64,000 nt of DNA, taken from the NCBI GenBank assembly GCA_051859825.1, contig JBHYFA010000003.1, positions 10,587-74,586 of the forward strand, in the 5' to 3' direction. Made by a program: the position numbers and the translations under genes. This DNA is from CSBr16-58 sp051859825. GTDB taxonomy: Bacteria > Bacteroidota > Bacteroidia > Flavobacteriales > Schleiferiaceae. The notes under the pieces are model-generated. The model was not told the origin of the DNA. It ran no database searches and saw nothing but the letters and a program-made list of their open reading frames with translations. Positions 34,369 through 43,073 of this stretch are shown here, one piece after another; within the stretch, counting starts at the first letter, position 1; each line of letters begins with the position of its first letter.

Positions 34369-37124
34369 CTACGCTACCAATTCTTTATTCAGTTCATCAA
34401 TAATTTCTTCCATGCCATCTCCAAAGAGCTTCCACATTTTCATCATACCACCTTTGGCATCAAAGGGGCTGTAATCCAAATCGTCTTTTTCGATATGGAA
34501 GGAAGTGGCAATGTGCTCTTTCATCATGCGTAACCAGTTCATTTGTTCTTCGGTATATTTCAGGGTTCCGGCTTGCTTGCGGAATACCCAATCCTGAAAG
34601 CGTTTGTCCACTACTTTGTTGTAGGGGGTTAATTGTTCGTCCAGTCCCATCACCCTGCGAATCAAACTTACCAGGGCAATCAATTCATTAAGCGGTTGGC
34701 TCCTTTCCAAACCATCTATATGCTCATAAGCCTGCCATAAGCGTAGGGGTGCTAGAGTGGGTTTGTCAGCTTTGAGTTTTTCGAGTAACTCCTTCACCAT
34801 TTTATAGGTAAGCTCTTTTCGCTGATAGGGTTGGGAATAAAACCAACTCAAGGCCATAATCTCGTCTTTGTGGGTTTCAATATAGGTTTTGAAATCTGTC
34901 ACCAGTTCAGCGGCTTTCTCTTGTGCCTGTGTGTCCCATCCGGCAAACTCCAGTTCATCAATATTGACCACNNNNNNNNNNTAATCTGTTCCAGCGACTT
35001 GTGGACATTGTCCACATATTCAATCAGCTCGCCCGTAATCGGCAAAGTAGCTTGTTTGGCCAGTTCTTCCCGAGCTTCCTCTACCTGAGCAGGGGTTGGA
35101 TGTCCAAATTTGGCATTGGCAAAATCCTGCACTTTGTCAGGGTCAAATACCCCCAATAAATCCTTGGTCATTTGATTGATGGACTTGCCTTTGGCCAATT
35201 CCTGAAATTTAGCTTTTTCATCAGGGGTAATTTGCTTTTCAATACGACCTAATCTTCCTGCCAGGGAAGTAAATAAGTCCTCATCCACATTGCCCATCAT
35301 GGCGGCATACATCAGGTCTTTGAGTGCTACACCCCGTTTACGTTCCAGTGGTCGGCTGTCGGTCTTGGTGGTTTTCATCACGCCCACGGCATCCACAATC
35401 ACAAAATGGTCTTTGGTGGCAATAGCCGAAGGCGTTACTTTCTTCAAATCTTCCAGCTTGATGGTACGCGTACCCCGTCCTTTCATCTGCTCAAAGTAGC
35501 CCTTGGACTTTACATTCCGCATAAAAATTAGGCATTCCAAAGGCTTTACGTCTGTCCCCGTAGCAATCATGTCCACCGTAACCGCAATGCGGGGATAGTA
35601 GTCATTTCTAAAAGAAGACAATACCGTTTTGGGATTGTCATCCGTCTGATAGGTGATTTTCTTGCAAAAGCTATTGCCTTCGCCAAATTCCTCTCGTACA
35701 ATGTTGATGATGTCATCCGCATGGCTATCGGTTTTGGCGAAAATCAACGTTTTGGGCACTTCCTTCCTGCCGGGAAAAATTTCAGGCAGTTTGTTTTTAA
35801 ACGCCTTGATCACATTTCTGATTTGACTGGGATTCACAATGTCTTTATCCAATTGATTGGATGTGTAGGCTACTTCCTCATCCAACTGTTCCCAGCGTTT
35901 GCGTCTGCTCAGCTTTTCCCGTTTATCGACAAACTCCTTGGCTTCAATTTTTGCGCCTTCCTTGGTGATTTTAGTCTCAATCAGATAGGTATCGTAAGTA
36001 ACATTTACACCATCTGCCACAGCATCTTCGTGGGTGTATTCACTCACCACATTTTCATTAAAGAAACCAAAAGTGCGTTTGTCAGGGGTAGCCGTTAATC
36101 CGATCAGGAAGGAATCAAAGTACTCCAACACCTGTCGCCATAAATTGTAGATGGAGCGGTGGCATTCGTCTATCACGATAAAATCAAAGAACTCCACAGG
36201 AATTTTTTCATTGTACACCACAGGTAGTGGTTCTTTGGGCAGCCAACCTTTTTCGTTCGGGTTTTCCTCTTCTGCTTTTTCATCCAATTCCTCACCCTTC
36301 AGAATCGAGTACAAGCGCTGAATGGTACTGATACACACATGGGCATCGGGATTTACAAATGATGAAGTCAATCGCTGAACAGTATATAGTTCTGTAAAAG
36401 TTCTGTTTTCGCCTGGAGGAATAAAAGCCATAAATTCCTGCTCTGCTTGTTCGCCCAGGTTTTTGGTATCCACTAAGAACAGGATGCGTTTGGCATTTCC
36501 GTATTCCAACAAGCGGTAAATGGATGAAATGGCCGTAAAGGTTTTGCCTGCGCCAGTTGCCATTTGAATCAAAGCTCTCGGACGATTTTCCTCAAAAGAA
36601 ACCTCGAGATTTTTAATAGCTGAGAATTGACAGTCTCTGAGTGTTCCTTTGTCTAGTTCAGGGAAATTAAACAACCTTCCTCTAAGCGTTTTATCATCCT
36701 TTAATTGTTGCTTTATCGTTTCCGGTCGATGAAATGAGAAGATGTTTTTCGCTCTTGGTTTTGGATCTCGTGTATTGGTGAATCTTGTGATTATACCAGT
36801 TGATTCATAAATAAAAGGGAGTGGTTCATTGTTGAAGTACTTCAATTTACTAGCCGCATAAGTCCCGGACTGTTCTTCTACAACAGAAAGGTTTTGACCT
36901 TCTTCCTCTTTCTTTGCTTCAATTACGCCAACAGGTTTTCTGTCTACGAACAGAACATAATCAGCAGGTCCAACTTCGGTTTGATATTCTTTTACTGCAA
37001 TCCCTAAAGCAGCACTAAAATCAAGCTTTTTCTTATCCTGAATAACCCACCCAGCAAGACGCAACTTCTGGTCAATGCGGTCTCTCGCTATTTGTTCTGG
37101 GTTTTGGTTATTCTTTTGATTCAT
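34369..37124 (-). CDS. hsdR: Type I restriction-modification system, restriction subunit (crossed by a small gap)
   Basis: About 915 residues in total. The N-terminal nuclease domain has GPADYVLFVDRKPVGVIEAK (the D...E-x-K core, residues about 50-72). SF2 helicase motifs follow: MATGAGKTFTA (Walker A), DECHRS (motif II), GLTATP (motif III) and GYFEQMKGRGTRT (motif VI). The C-terminal part after the gap (NIDELEFAGWDTQAQEKA) is the EcoEI-type HsdR C-terminal domain. The 10 N at 34972-34981 change the frame; the true gap should be 2, 5, 8 or 11 bases (n = 2 mod 3), so the gene is probably intact. It is the first gene of the operon; no clear promoter box was found upstream. Confidence 0.93.
34972..34981. 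other. Assembly gap of 10 N inside hsdR
   Basis: Ten N between SLEQI and VVNIDEL on the minus strand. The length is a placeholder, because it puts the two sides in different frames. Confidence 0.95.
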
Positions 37125-37464
37125 TCGTTAATTTTATTTTTTTCTAAAAATACTTTTAATATTCTCTTTTCTTCTTGAGCGTTGGCAAAATTCAAGCTCT
37201 TTTGGTTTTTTGTTTGGGCTTTGCGTGTCGACAAAAACCAAATGTGCTTGAATGTGCATTGGCTCTTTTAGCATGTTGCCTAAATCCCAAATAAACAAAA
37301 CTTTGAAGCCTTTTTTCAACATTTCGTTCATTCTCCAAACATACAACAAAAAACCATTTTCCCAACGAGCTAATAAATTTTTGTAGTCATTGAGGTGTTA
37401 CTTTTTGTGAAATGCCTTGGTACTTCGATTTAGGAAATGCTCAACTTCAAAAAGGAAGTTTATG
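37125..37464. other. Non-coding stretch upstream of hsdR
   Basis: AT-rich sequence that must hold the hsdR promoter, although no good TAnnTTTG box was found on the minus strand. A 71-codon open frame (37134-37349, minus) has no recognisable features. GAGC...GCTC around 37178-37200 can form a small hairpin. Confidence 0.45.
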
Positions 37465-37667
37465 TTCCGAGTTGTCCCGAGGGGTAAGGTCTCGGAAGGG
37501 CGCTGTGCTATGCAACTATGGGTGGAATTTCACGGCTACTTTCGCCGGCCACTATAAGCGTAGAGCCTGGTGACGGCTCGCAAAGAAACCGTTCTAAAGG
37601 AAAATAGCATCGCCTTTAAGTACAACGAAATGAACGCCACATGCGATGGAGCGAGCCGGCAGGCGCC
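37465..37667. ncRNA. Candidate structured non-coding RNA or element of unknown family
   Basis: A GC-rich island between AT-rich flanks with no credible open frame. Complementary pairs nest: TTCCGAG (37465-37471) with CTCGGAA (37491-37497), GGCGC (37499-37503) with GCGCC (37663-37667), GCCGGC (37544-37549) with GCCGGC (37655-37660), GAGCC (37563-37567) with GGCTC (37575-37579), and CATCGC (37608-37613) with GCGATG (37643-37648). The set is mutually compatible, with one closing stem and inner hairpins. The strand is unknown, and I do not recognise a described RNA class. Confidence 0.4.
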
Positions 37668-37714
37668 ATAAAACTGAGTATTGTCCTCAAATCTGAGCTT
37701 TTTCATTCAGTCCA

Positions 37715-37772
37715 AGTGGCTAGCCAGAAAGTTTGAGTATAACGCCGTCATCAGACTTTCTAGACAGCCACT
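37715..37772. repeat. Imperfect palindrome, element A of a dispersed family
   Basis: The left arm begins AGTGGCTAGCCAGAAAGT and the right arm ends ACTTTCTAGACAGCCACT, with ATAACGCCGTCATC between. The right end touches the stop codon of the ABC permease gene (minus strand), so it could act as its terminator hairpin. The middle and right parts match element B at 49987-50054. Confidence 0.7.
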
Positions 37773-39036
37773 AATTCGCTCGAATAGCATCAACCGGCCG
37801 CAACCTACTCGCCGTCAAAGCCGGAACGAAACCGGAAATCACCCCAATGCCGGCGCTGATGTAAAGCCCTAAAAGGATGTTTTGGGCGGAGAGGAATATG
37901 GGAAAGTCGATGTTCATGGAGACGATGGTGATGATGCCGTACACTGCGGCTAAACCGAAGAGTCCGCCGATGGAGCAAAGAAGGACGGATTCGGTGAGGA
38001 ATTGGGCGAGGATGAAGAAGTTGGGGGCGCCGAGGGATTTCTGAATGCCGATTTGACCGGTGCGCTCGCGGACGCTGACAAACATGATGTTGGCAATGCC
38101 AAAGCCGCCTACTAAAATGGAAAATCCACCGATGAACAAGCCGGCGATGGTGAGTACGGAAAAGATGCTCTGCACGCTGTCTTGCAGGAGGGTAACTTCA
38201 TTTAAGGAAAAATTGTCTTCCATGTTGGGCGGCAATCTCCGGTGGGTGCGCAAACGCATCTGAATCTCCTGCTTGAGCTCGCCCGCACTGATGCCGGGAA
38301 GCGGACGAACGGTGATGTTGCCGCCGGAAAGCTGACTGAAATTGATGAAACTTCGTCCGAAATTCAGGGGAACGAAAATGCTGTTGTCGTAGTCGGAGCC
38401 GAGCATGTTGTTGCCGGCTTTTTCCAATACGCCAATCACCTTCACTCTTTTACCCATGAAAATCACTTGGTTGCCAATGGCGTTGCCATAGGGAAAAAGG
38501 GCTTCGGCAATTTCGGCGCCTAATACCGTAACCGCCGTGCCTCCAATGCTTTCGAATGAACTGAAAACGCGGCCGTCGGCTATGTCGATACTCGAAAGCT
38601 GGAAATACTGATCGGATACAAAATTCACGCTGGTGTTCTCGGCTTCGGTACTTCCGTGCTGCACGGTGCGCCGAAAGCCTACTTCAAATACCACAAATTC
38701 CGCCGATTGCAGATTTCGCTCTAGGAAAAGATAGTCGTTTACGGAAACTTCCGGACGGTTGACGTATTTCCACCACGGATAGTCGCCGCCCGTGCCCCAC
38801 GGCCAGCGCTGCACATACACTACGTCGCTGCCCAGTGATTCCAAACTATTGCGGATGTTTTGCTTGAGCGAATCGACCAAAGCGAAAACGGTGATGATGG
38901 CGAAAATGCCTATCGTGATGCCCAGAAGCGATAACAAAGCACGCAGTTTGTTGGTGCGCAAAGCCTGCGCACCGGAAAGCAGCGCGTTGAACGACAAGAA
39001 GAGATTTTTCGACAGTTTTGACTCTGATTTAGACAT
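37771..39036 (-). CDS. MacB/FtsX-type ABC transporter permease
   Basis: A 421-residue permease. An N-terminal transmembrane helix (ALLSLLGITIGIFAIITVFALVD, residues about 35-57) is followed by a periplasmic MacB-type core domain of about 220 residues and three C-terminal helices. These carry GIANIMFVSVRERTGQIGIQKSLGA, the conserved coupling-region signature, and ALTASRLRPVDAIR at the end. Such permeases work with a separate ATPase in export of lipoproteins, peptides or drugs. No ATPase gene is adjacent, so its partner must be elsewhere. The palindromic element A lies directly after the stop. It is divergent from purH. Confidence 0.9.
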   Translation of the reverse strand: MSKSESKLSKNLFLSFNALLSGAQALRTNKLRALLSLLGITIGIFAIITVFALVDSLKQNIRNSLESLGSDVVYVQRWPWGTGGDYPWWKYVNRPEVSVNDYLFLERNLQSAEFVVFEVGFRRTVQHGSTEAENTSVNFVSDQYFQLSSIDIADGRVFSSFESIGGTAVTVLGAEIAEALFPYGNAIGNQVIFMGKRVKVIGVLEKAGNNMLGSDYDNSIFVPLNFGRSFINFSQLSGGNITVRPLPGISAGELKQEIQMRLRTHRRLPPNMEDNFSLNEVTLLQDSVQSIFSVLTIAGLFIGGFSILVGGFGIANIMFVSVRERTGQIGIQKSLGAPNFFILAQFLTESVLLCSIGGLFGLAAVYGIITIVSMNIDFPIFLSAQNILLGLYISAGIGVISGFVPALTASRLRPVDAIRAN

Positions 39037-39114
39037 ACTTTTCCGCTCGCAGAGGAGATTTTTTTCTGGATTACAAAGGAAGGGAAAAAAAATTGGAAAA
39101 TAAGCAGTTTTCTA

Positions 39115-39145
39115 TTGAATCGCCCCTTTAGATTGCGTATTTTCG
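39115..39145 (+). promoter_or_regulatory. purH promoter
   Basis: TTG (39115-39117), 20 bases, then TATTTTCG (39138-39145), one mismatch from TAnnTTTG. It lies 20 bases before the ATG at 39166. It may also drive the mre-rod genes that follow closely. Confidence 0.5.
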
Positions 39146-39165
39146 CAGCCTGAAAATAATTAACA

Positions 39166-40662
39166 ATGAATGAGCTACTTAAGCCAAAGCGCGCCTTGGT
39201 ATCTGTCTATCACAAAGATGGTTTAGACGAATTAATACATACCTTGGATTACTTTGGCGTTGAATTTTTATCTACCGGAGGAACAGAATCGCACTTAAAA
39301 AGTTTAGGGAAAAGCGTGGATGCTGTGGAAAACAGCACCGGCTATCCCAGTATTTTGGGTGGAAGAGTGAAAACTTTACATCCGGCCGTATTTGGAGGTA
39401 TCCTCGCGCGTCGAGCCAATACTTCCGACCAGCAAGAAATGCAAGCGCACAATTTGCGCAATATCGATATTGTGATTGTTGATCTTTATCCTTTCGAGGA
39501 AACCGTGGCTTCGGGGGGCACACCCGAGGAAATCATCGAGAAGATCGACATCGGAGGAATTTCGCTCATTCGTGCAGCGGCGAAAAATTTTCAGGATGTT
39601 TGGATTATTTCTAATCGCAGTCAATACGCCCGCGCGGTAGAAATTTTGCGTAAGGGTAAGGGTGAAATCAGTTTGGATATTCGTCGGCAGTTTGCCATGG
39701 AAGCCTTCGCGGTGAGTTCGGGTTACGACACGGCCATTCACGCTTGGTTTGCCGGTACAACTACCCAAACGCCTTTGCGCTACGGAGAAAATCCGCATCA
39801 GAAGGGATATTTTCGCGGCGATTTGGCCTCCATGCTCGATCAGCATCACGGAAAAGAACTCTCGTACAATAACCTGCTCGACGTGGATGCCACGCTTCAG
39901 TTGTTGCAGGAATTTAGCGAGCCTACCTTCGTGATTGTGAAGCACAACAACGCTTGTGGTTTGGCCAGCAGAAATACCTTGCTCGAAGCCTGGACCGACG
40001 CCTTAGCCGGCGATCCCGTTTCGGCATTCGGAGGGGTCATTGCTTGTAATCGTCCTATGGACATGGCTACGGCTCAGGAAGTCGATAAATTATTCGTGGA
40101 GGTGGTGATGGCTCCCGCGTATGAGGATGGTGTGTTGGAGGTTTTACAGTCAAAAAAGAATCGCATCATTTTGACGATTAAGAATTTCAACTTTGCGCCG
40201 GTTATCGAGCGTACGGTGTTGAACGGAATTTTGGTGCAAGACCGCAATACCAAGACCGATACGCGTGAAGACCTAAAATTGGCAACCAAGCGTGCCGCTA
40301 CGGAGCAGGAGATTGAAGATTTGTTGTTTGCCTCACGTATATGCAAGCATACCAAGTCGAACACCATTGTTTTGGCGAAGAACAAGCAGCTAATAGGCAG
40401 TGGTACGGGCCAAACTTCCAGGGTGGATGCTTTGCGTCAGGCTTTGGATAAGGCCAAGAATTTTTCTTTTGATACAAAAGGCGCCGTGATGGCATCGGAC
40501 GCATTTTTCCCCTTCCCCGATTGTGTGGAAATAGCGCATCATGACGGTATTTCGGCGGTGATTCAGCCCGGTGGATCCATCAAAGATCAGTTGAGTATTG
40601 ACTATTGCGATGCGCACGATATGGCGATGGTTTTTACCGGAACACGCCATTTTAAACATTGA
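39166..40662 (+). CDS. purH: Bifunctional AICAR transformylase/IMP cyclohydrolase
   Basis: A 498-residue protein that catalyses the last two steps of purine synthesis: formyl transfer to AICAR, then ring closure to IMP. The N-terminal MGS-like cyclohydrolase domain has RALVSVYHKDGLDELI, FLSTGGTESHL and GGRVKTLHPAVFGGIL. The C-terminal transformylase domain has LRYGENPHQKGYF, IVKHNNACGLA (the catalytic Lys-His; the common form is KHxNPCG, so NNACG is a small variation) and SDAFFPFPDCVE. The length fits the family. It is followed 12 bases later by mreB in the same direction, an arrangement compatible with one transcript. Confidence 0.97.
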   Translation: MNELLKPKRALVSVYHKDGLDELIHTLDYFGVEFLSTGGTESHLKSLGKSVDAVENSTGYPSILGGRVKTLHPAVFGGILARRANTSDQQEMQAHNLRNIDIVIVDLYPFEETVASGGTPEEIIEKIDIGGISLIRAAAKNFQDVWIISNRSQYARAVEILRKGKGEISLDIRRQFAMEAFAVSSGYDTAIHAWFAGTTTQTPLRYGENPHQKGYFRGDLASMLDQHHGKELSYNNLLDVDATLQLLQEFSEPTFVIVKHNNACGLASRNTLLEAWTDALAGDPVSAFGGVIACNRPMDMATAQEVDKLFVEVVMAPAYEDGVLEVLQSKKNRIILTIKNFNFAPVIERTVLNGILVQDRNTKTDTREDLKLATKRAATEQEIEDLLFASRICKHTKSNTIVLAKNKQLIGSGTGQTSRVDALRQALDKAKNFSFDTKGAVMASDAFFPFPDCVEIAHHDGISAVIQPGGSIKDQLSIDYCDAHDMAMVFTGTRHFKH

Positions 40663-40674
40663 TATTTAGAACCT

Positions 40675-41700
40675 ATGGGACTTTTTGATTTTTTCACGCA
40701 AGACATAGCTATTGACCTGGGCACGGCCAATACTTTGATTATTCATAACGACAAAGTTGTGGTAGATGCGCCGAGTATTGTGGCCATTGATCGCAATACA
40801 AACAAGGTTATTGCCGTGGGGCAGGAGGCCAGGCAGATGCATGGTAAAACCCACGAAAACATAAAAACCATTAGGCCGCTGAAGGACGGGGTTATTGCCG
40901 ACTTCAACGCTTCTGAGTACATGATGCGGGAATTGATCAAGTCTATTCCGGGATTTCAGAAGAAGCTTTTTGCTCCAACCTTACGCATGGTTATTTGTAT
41001 TCCATCGGGTATTACCGAGGTGGAGAAGCGTGCGGTTCGTGACTCTGCGGAGCATGCTGGCGCTAAGGAGGTTTACCTTATTCAAGAACCAATGGCGGCG
41101 GCTATTGGTATTGGGGTAGATGTACAGGAGCCTAAGGGAAACATGATTATCGATATTGGAGGAGGAACCACCGAGATTGCGGTTGTGGCTCTGGGAGGAA
41201 TTGTTTCCGACAAGAGTATCAAGATTGCGGGTGACGTATTTACCAACGATATCGCTTCGTACATGCGTAATCATCACAACCTCTACATTGGTGAGCGTAC
41301 TGCGGAGGAGATTAAAATCAACGTTGGAGCTGCCCTCGATGAGTTGGAATCGCCTCCGCCTGACTATCCTGTTCAAGGTCGTGACTTGCTCAGTGGAAAG
41401 CCCAAGCAGGTGATTGTTACGTATAAGGAAATTGCCAAAGCATTGGAGAAATCCATTATTTGTGTGGAAGAGGCCATTATGGAGGCGCTTTCGATGACGC
41501 CGCCGGAATTGGCCGCCGATATTTACAACAGCGGTATTTTCATGGCCGGAGGTGGAAGTATGTTGCGTGGGCTGGATAAGCGTATTTCTCAGCGTACAGA
41601 TTTACCGGTATTCGTTGCCGAAGATCCTCTTAGAGCGGTTGTTCGTGGAACGGGTATCGCATTAAAGAATATCGATAAATTCAACTTTTTGCTTCGTTGA
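40675..41700 (+). CDS. mreB: Rod-shape-determining actin homologue MreB
   Basis: A 341-residue actin-fold ATPase that forms filaments under the membrane and guides lateral wall synthesis. Motifs: IAIDLGTANTLI (phosphate 1), MVICIPSGITEVEKRAV, EPMAAAIGIG, MIIDIGGGTTEIAVV (phosphate 2) and IFMAGGGSMLRGLDKRI (adenosine site). It is complete and of normal length. It opens the mreB-mreC-mreD-mrdA-rodA cluster, whose genes are 13-24 bases apart or overlap. Confidence 0.97.
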   Translation: MGLFDFFTQDIAIDLGTANTLIIHNDKVVVDAPSIVAIDRNTNKVIAVGQEARQMHGKTHENIKTIRPLKDGVIADFNASEYMMRELIKSIPGFQKKLFAPTLRMVICIPSGITEVEKRAVRDSAEHAGAKEVYLIQEPMAAAIGIGVDVQEPKGNMIIDIGGGTTEIAVVALGGIVSDKSIKIAGDVFTNDIASYMRNHHNLYIGERTAEEIKINVGAALDELESPPPDYPVQGRDLLSGKPKQVIVTYKEIAKALEKSIICVEEAIMEALSMTPPELAADIYNSGIFMAGGGSMLRGLDKRISQRTDLPVFVAEDPLRAVVRGTGIALKNIDKFNFLLR

Positions 41701-41713
41701 TACTCAAGAGTAG

Positions 41714-42541
41714 ATGTTTAAAATATTTGCATTTTTTCGCCGAAATAGCGTAGAGCTACTTTTTGTTTTTCTGCAAATATTGGCATTTACCATACTGGTT
41801 CAAAGCAAGAGCTTTCACCAGGCTAGGTGGTCCACCGTTACGGCGAAGTGGATGTACGGCATCAATCAAAAGCGGGCTACGTTAAACAGCTATTTCACTT
41901 TAGCAAAGCAAAATGAGCAACTCCAACGCGAGAATGCCCAGCTTCGTAGTTTGCTGTCTTCGGGCATTTCTTCTTCCGCCACAGATTCTGTTCGGAATGA
42001 TGATGTATATCGCGTGCAATATCGGATGTTTCCGACTGTTGCGGTGCAGCGTTCTTACCGTAAAGCCAATAATTATTTGGTGATTGATAAGGGTTCAAAG
42101 CACGGGGTGTATTCCGGAATGGGCGTGGTAAGTCCGCAGGGTGTGGTAGGTGTAGTGAAAGATGTGGGTAAGAATTACGCAACGGTAATCACCGTACTTC
42201 ACAGTAAGTTCCGCCTGAGCACCCGAATGTTGAGCAATACCTTTTTTGGTACTATGATGTGGGATGGACGTAATTTTCGTTACACGCGTATTACGGATTT
42301 GCCATCTCATGCAGCCATAGAAATAGGTGATTCCGTAGTAACCGATACTCGTTCGGCTATTTTTCCACCGGGCATACCCGTAGGGAAGATTTCCTCTTTT
42401 GAGCTGAATGCGGCCTCGGATAATATTGAGGCGCAGATTGAATTGCATACCGATTTTTCCGCTCTCTACCTCGTGTACTTGGTGGAAGAAGTTGAGTACG
42501 AGGATAGAAGGCAAATAGAAGAACTTTTGGAAGATGAATAG
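41714..42541 (+). CDS. mreC: Rod-shape-determining protein MreC
   Basis: A 275-residue inner-membrane protein with one N-terminal transmembrane helix (LLFVFLQILAFTILVQ). A periplasmic coiled coil (residues about 55-80, KQNEQLQRENAQLRSLL) and the double beta-barrel MreC core follow; the core has NNYLVIDKGSKHGVYSGMGVVSPQGVVG and IPVGKISSFEL. MreC links MreB to the PBP2-RodA synthase. Its end overlaps mreD by eight bases. Confidence 0.95.
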   Translation: MFKIFAFFRRNSVELLFVFLQILAFTILVQSKSFHQARWSTVTAKWMYGINQKRATLNSYFTLAKQNEQLQRENAQLRSLLSSGISSSATDSVRNDDVYRVQYRMFPTVAVQRSYRKANNYLVIDKGSKHGVYSGMGVVSPQGVVGVVKDVGKNYATVITVLHSKFRLSTRMLSNTFFGTMMWDGRNFRYTRITDLPSHAAIEIGDSVVTDTRSAIFPPGIPVGKISSFELNAASDNIEAQIELHTDFSALYLVYLVEEVEYEDRRQIEELLEDE

Positions 42542-43049
42542 GAATGTAATAAGCTTAGTTTTGAAGTTTTTACTGGTGCTAGCGCTCCAGTTTTTCCTAT
42601 TTTCCAATGTACAGTTTTTTGGTTATCTCACTCCGTACTACTACCCAATTTTATTGCTTTTGATGCCTGTGAGGTTTAATCAGCATTACCTGTTGATTTT
42701 GGGTTTTGTGGTGGGGCTTCTTGTGGATGCTTTTGAGCAAACGGGCGCTATTCACGCCTCAGCAACGGTGATGATGGTTTATTTGCGTCCGGTATTATTG
42801 CGTTTGGTTTCTACCCGTGGTGGGGAGGATTTGCCCCGATTGGATGCGGAGAGTTTGGGTTATAGGAATTTCGCTCTTTTTTTATCGATGGCGTTATTCT
42901 TTCATCATTTCACTTTGTTTTTCTTAGACGCTTTGAGATTTAGTAATTTAGACTTGGTGCTTTGGCGGGCATTGCAAACTACCGTTCTTAGTTTTGTTGT
43001 TGTTTTCGTAATTCATGGGCTAACTTTTAGCAAGAAAGTTAATCGTTAA
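42534..43049 (+). CDS. mreD: Rod-shape-determining protein MreD
   Basis: A 171-residue polytopic inner-membrane protein with about five hydrophobic segments. YYYPILLLLMPVRFNQHYLLILGFVVGLLVDAFEQTGAIHASATVMMVYLRP is typical of Bacteroidota MreD, which is poorly conserved in sequence. The assignment rests on this block, the length and the position between mreC and mrdA. The start overlaps the mreC end, suggesting translational coupling. Confidence 0.88.
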   Translation: MNRNVISLVLKFLLVLALQFFLFSNVQFFGYLTPYYYPILLLLMPVRFNQHYLLILGFVVGLLVDAFEQTGAIHASATVMMVYLRPVLLRLVSTRGGEDLPRLDAESLGYRNFALFLSMALFFHHFTLFFLDALRFSNLDLVLWRALQTTVLSFVVVFVIHGLTFSKKVNR

Positions 43050-43073
43050 TCATTTTGTATTCTTTCGTAAAAG

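Noticed and set aside
34899..35000. A broken hsdR (pseudogene)
   Set aside because: Both sides of the 10 N encode the expected HsdR sequence. A gap of 8 or 11 bases would keep one frame.
37134..37349. A 71-codon gene upstream of hsdR
   Set aside because: It has no recognisable motif or plausible start context, and lies in AT-rich DNA that should hold the promoter.
37440..37680. A retron, group II intron or tmRNA in the GC-rich stretch
   Set aside because: No reverse transcriptase is nearby, and neither an intron domain V nor a tmRNA-like tRNA end could be found.
37771..39036. The MacB-type permease as the pump for the tolC and adaptor genes at 54238-56908
   Set aside because: The genes are 16 kb apart on opposite strands, so nothing in the window links them beyond family type.
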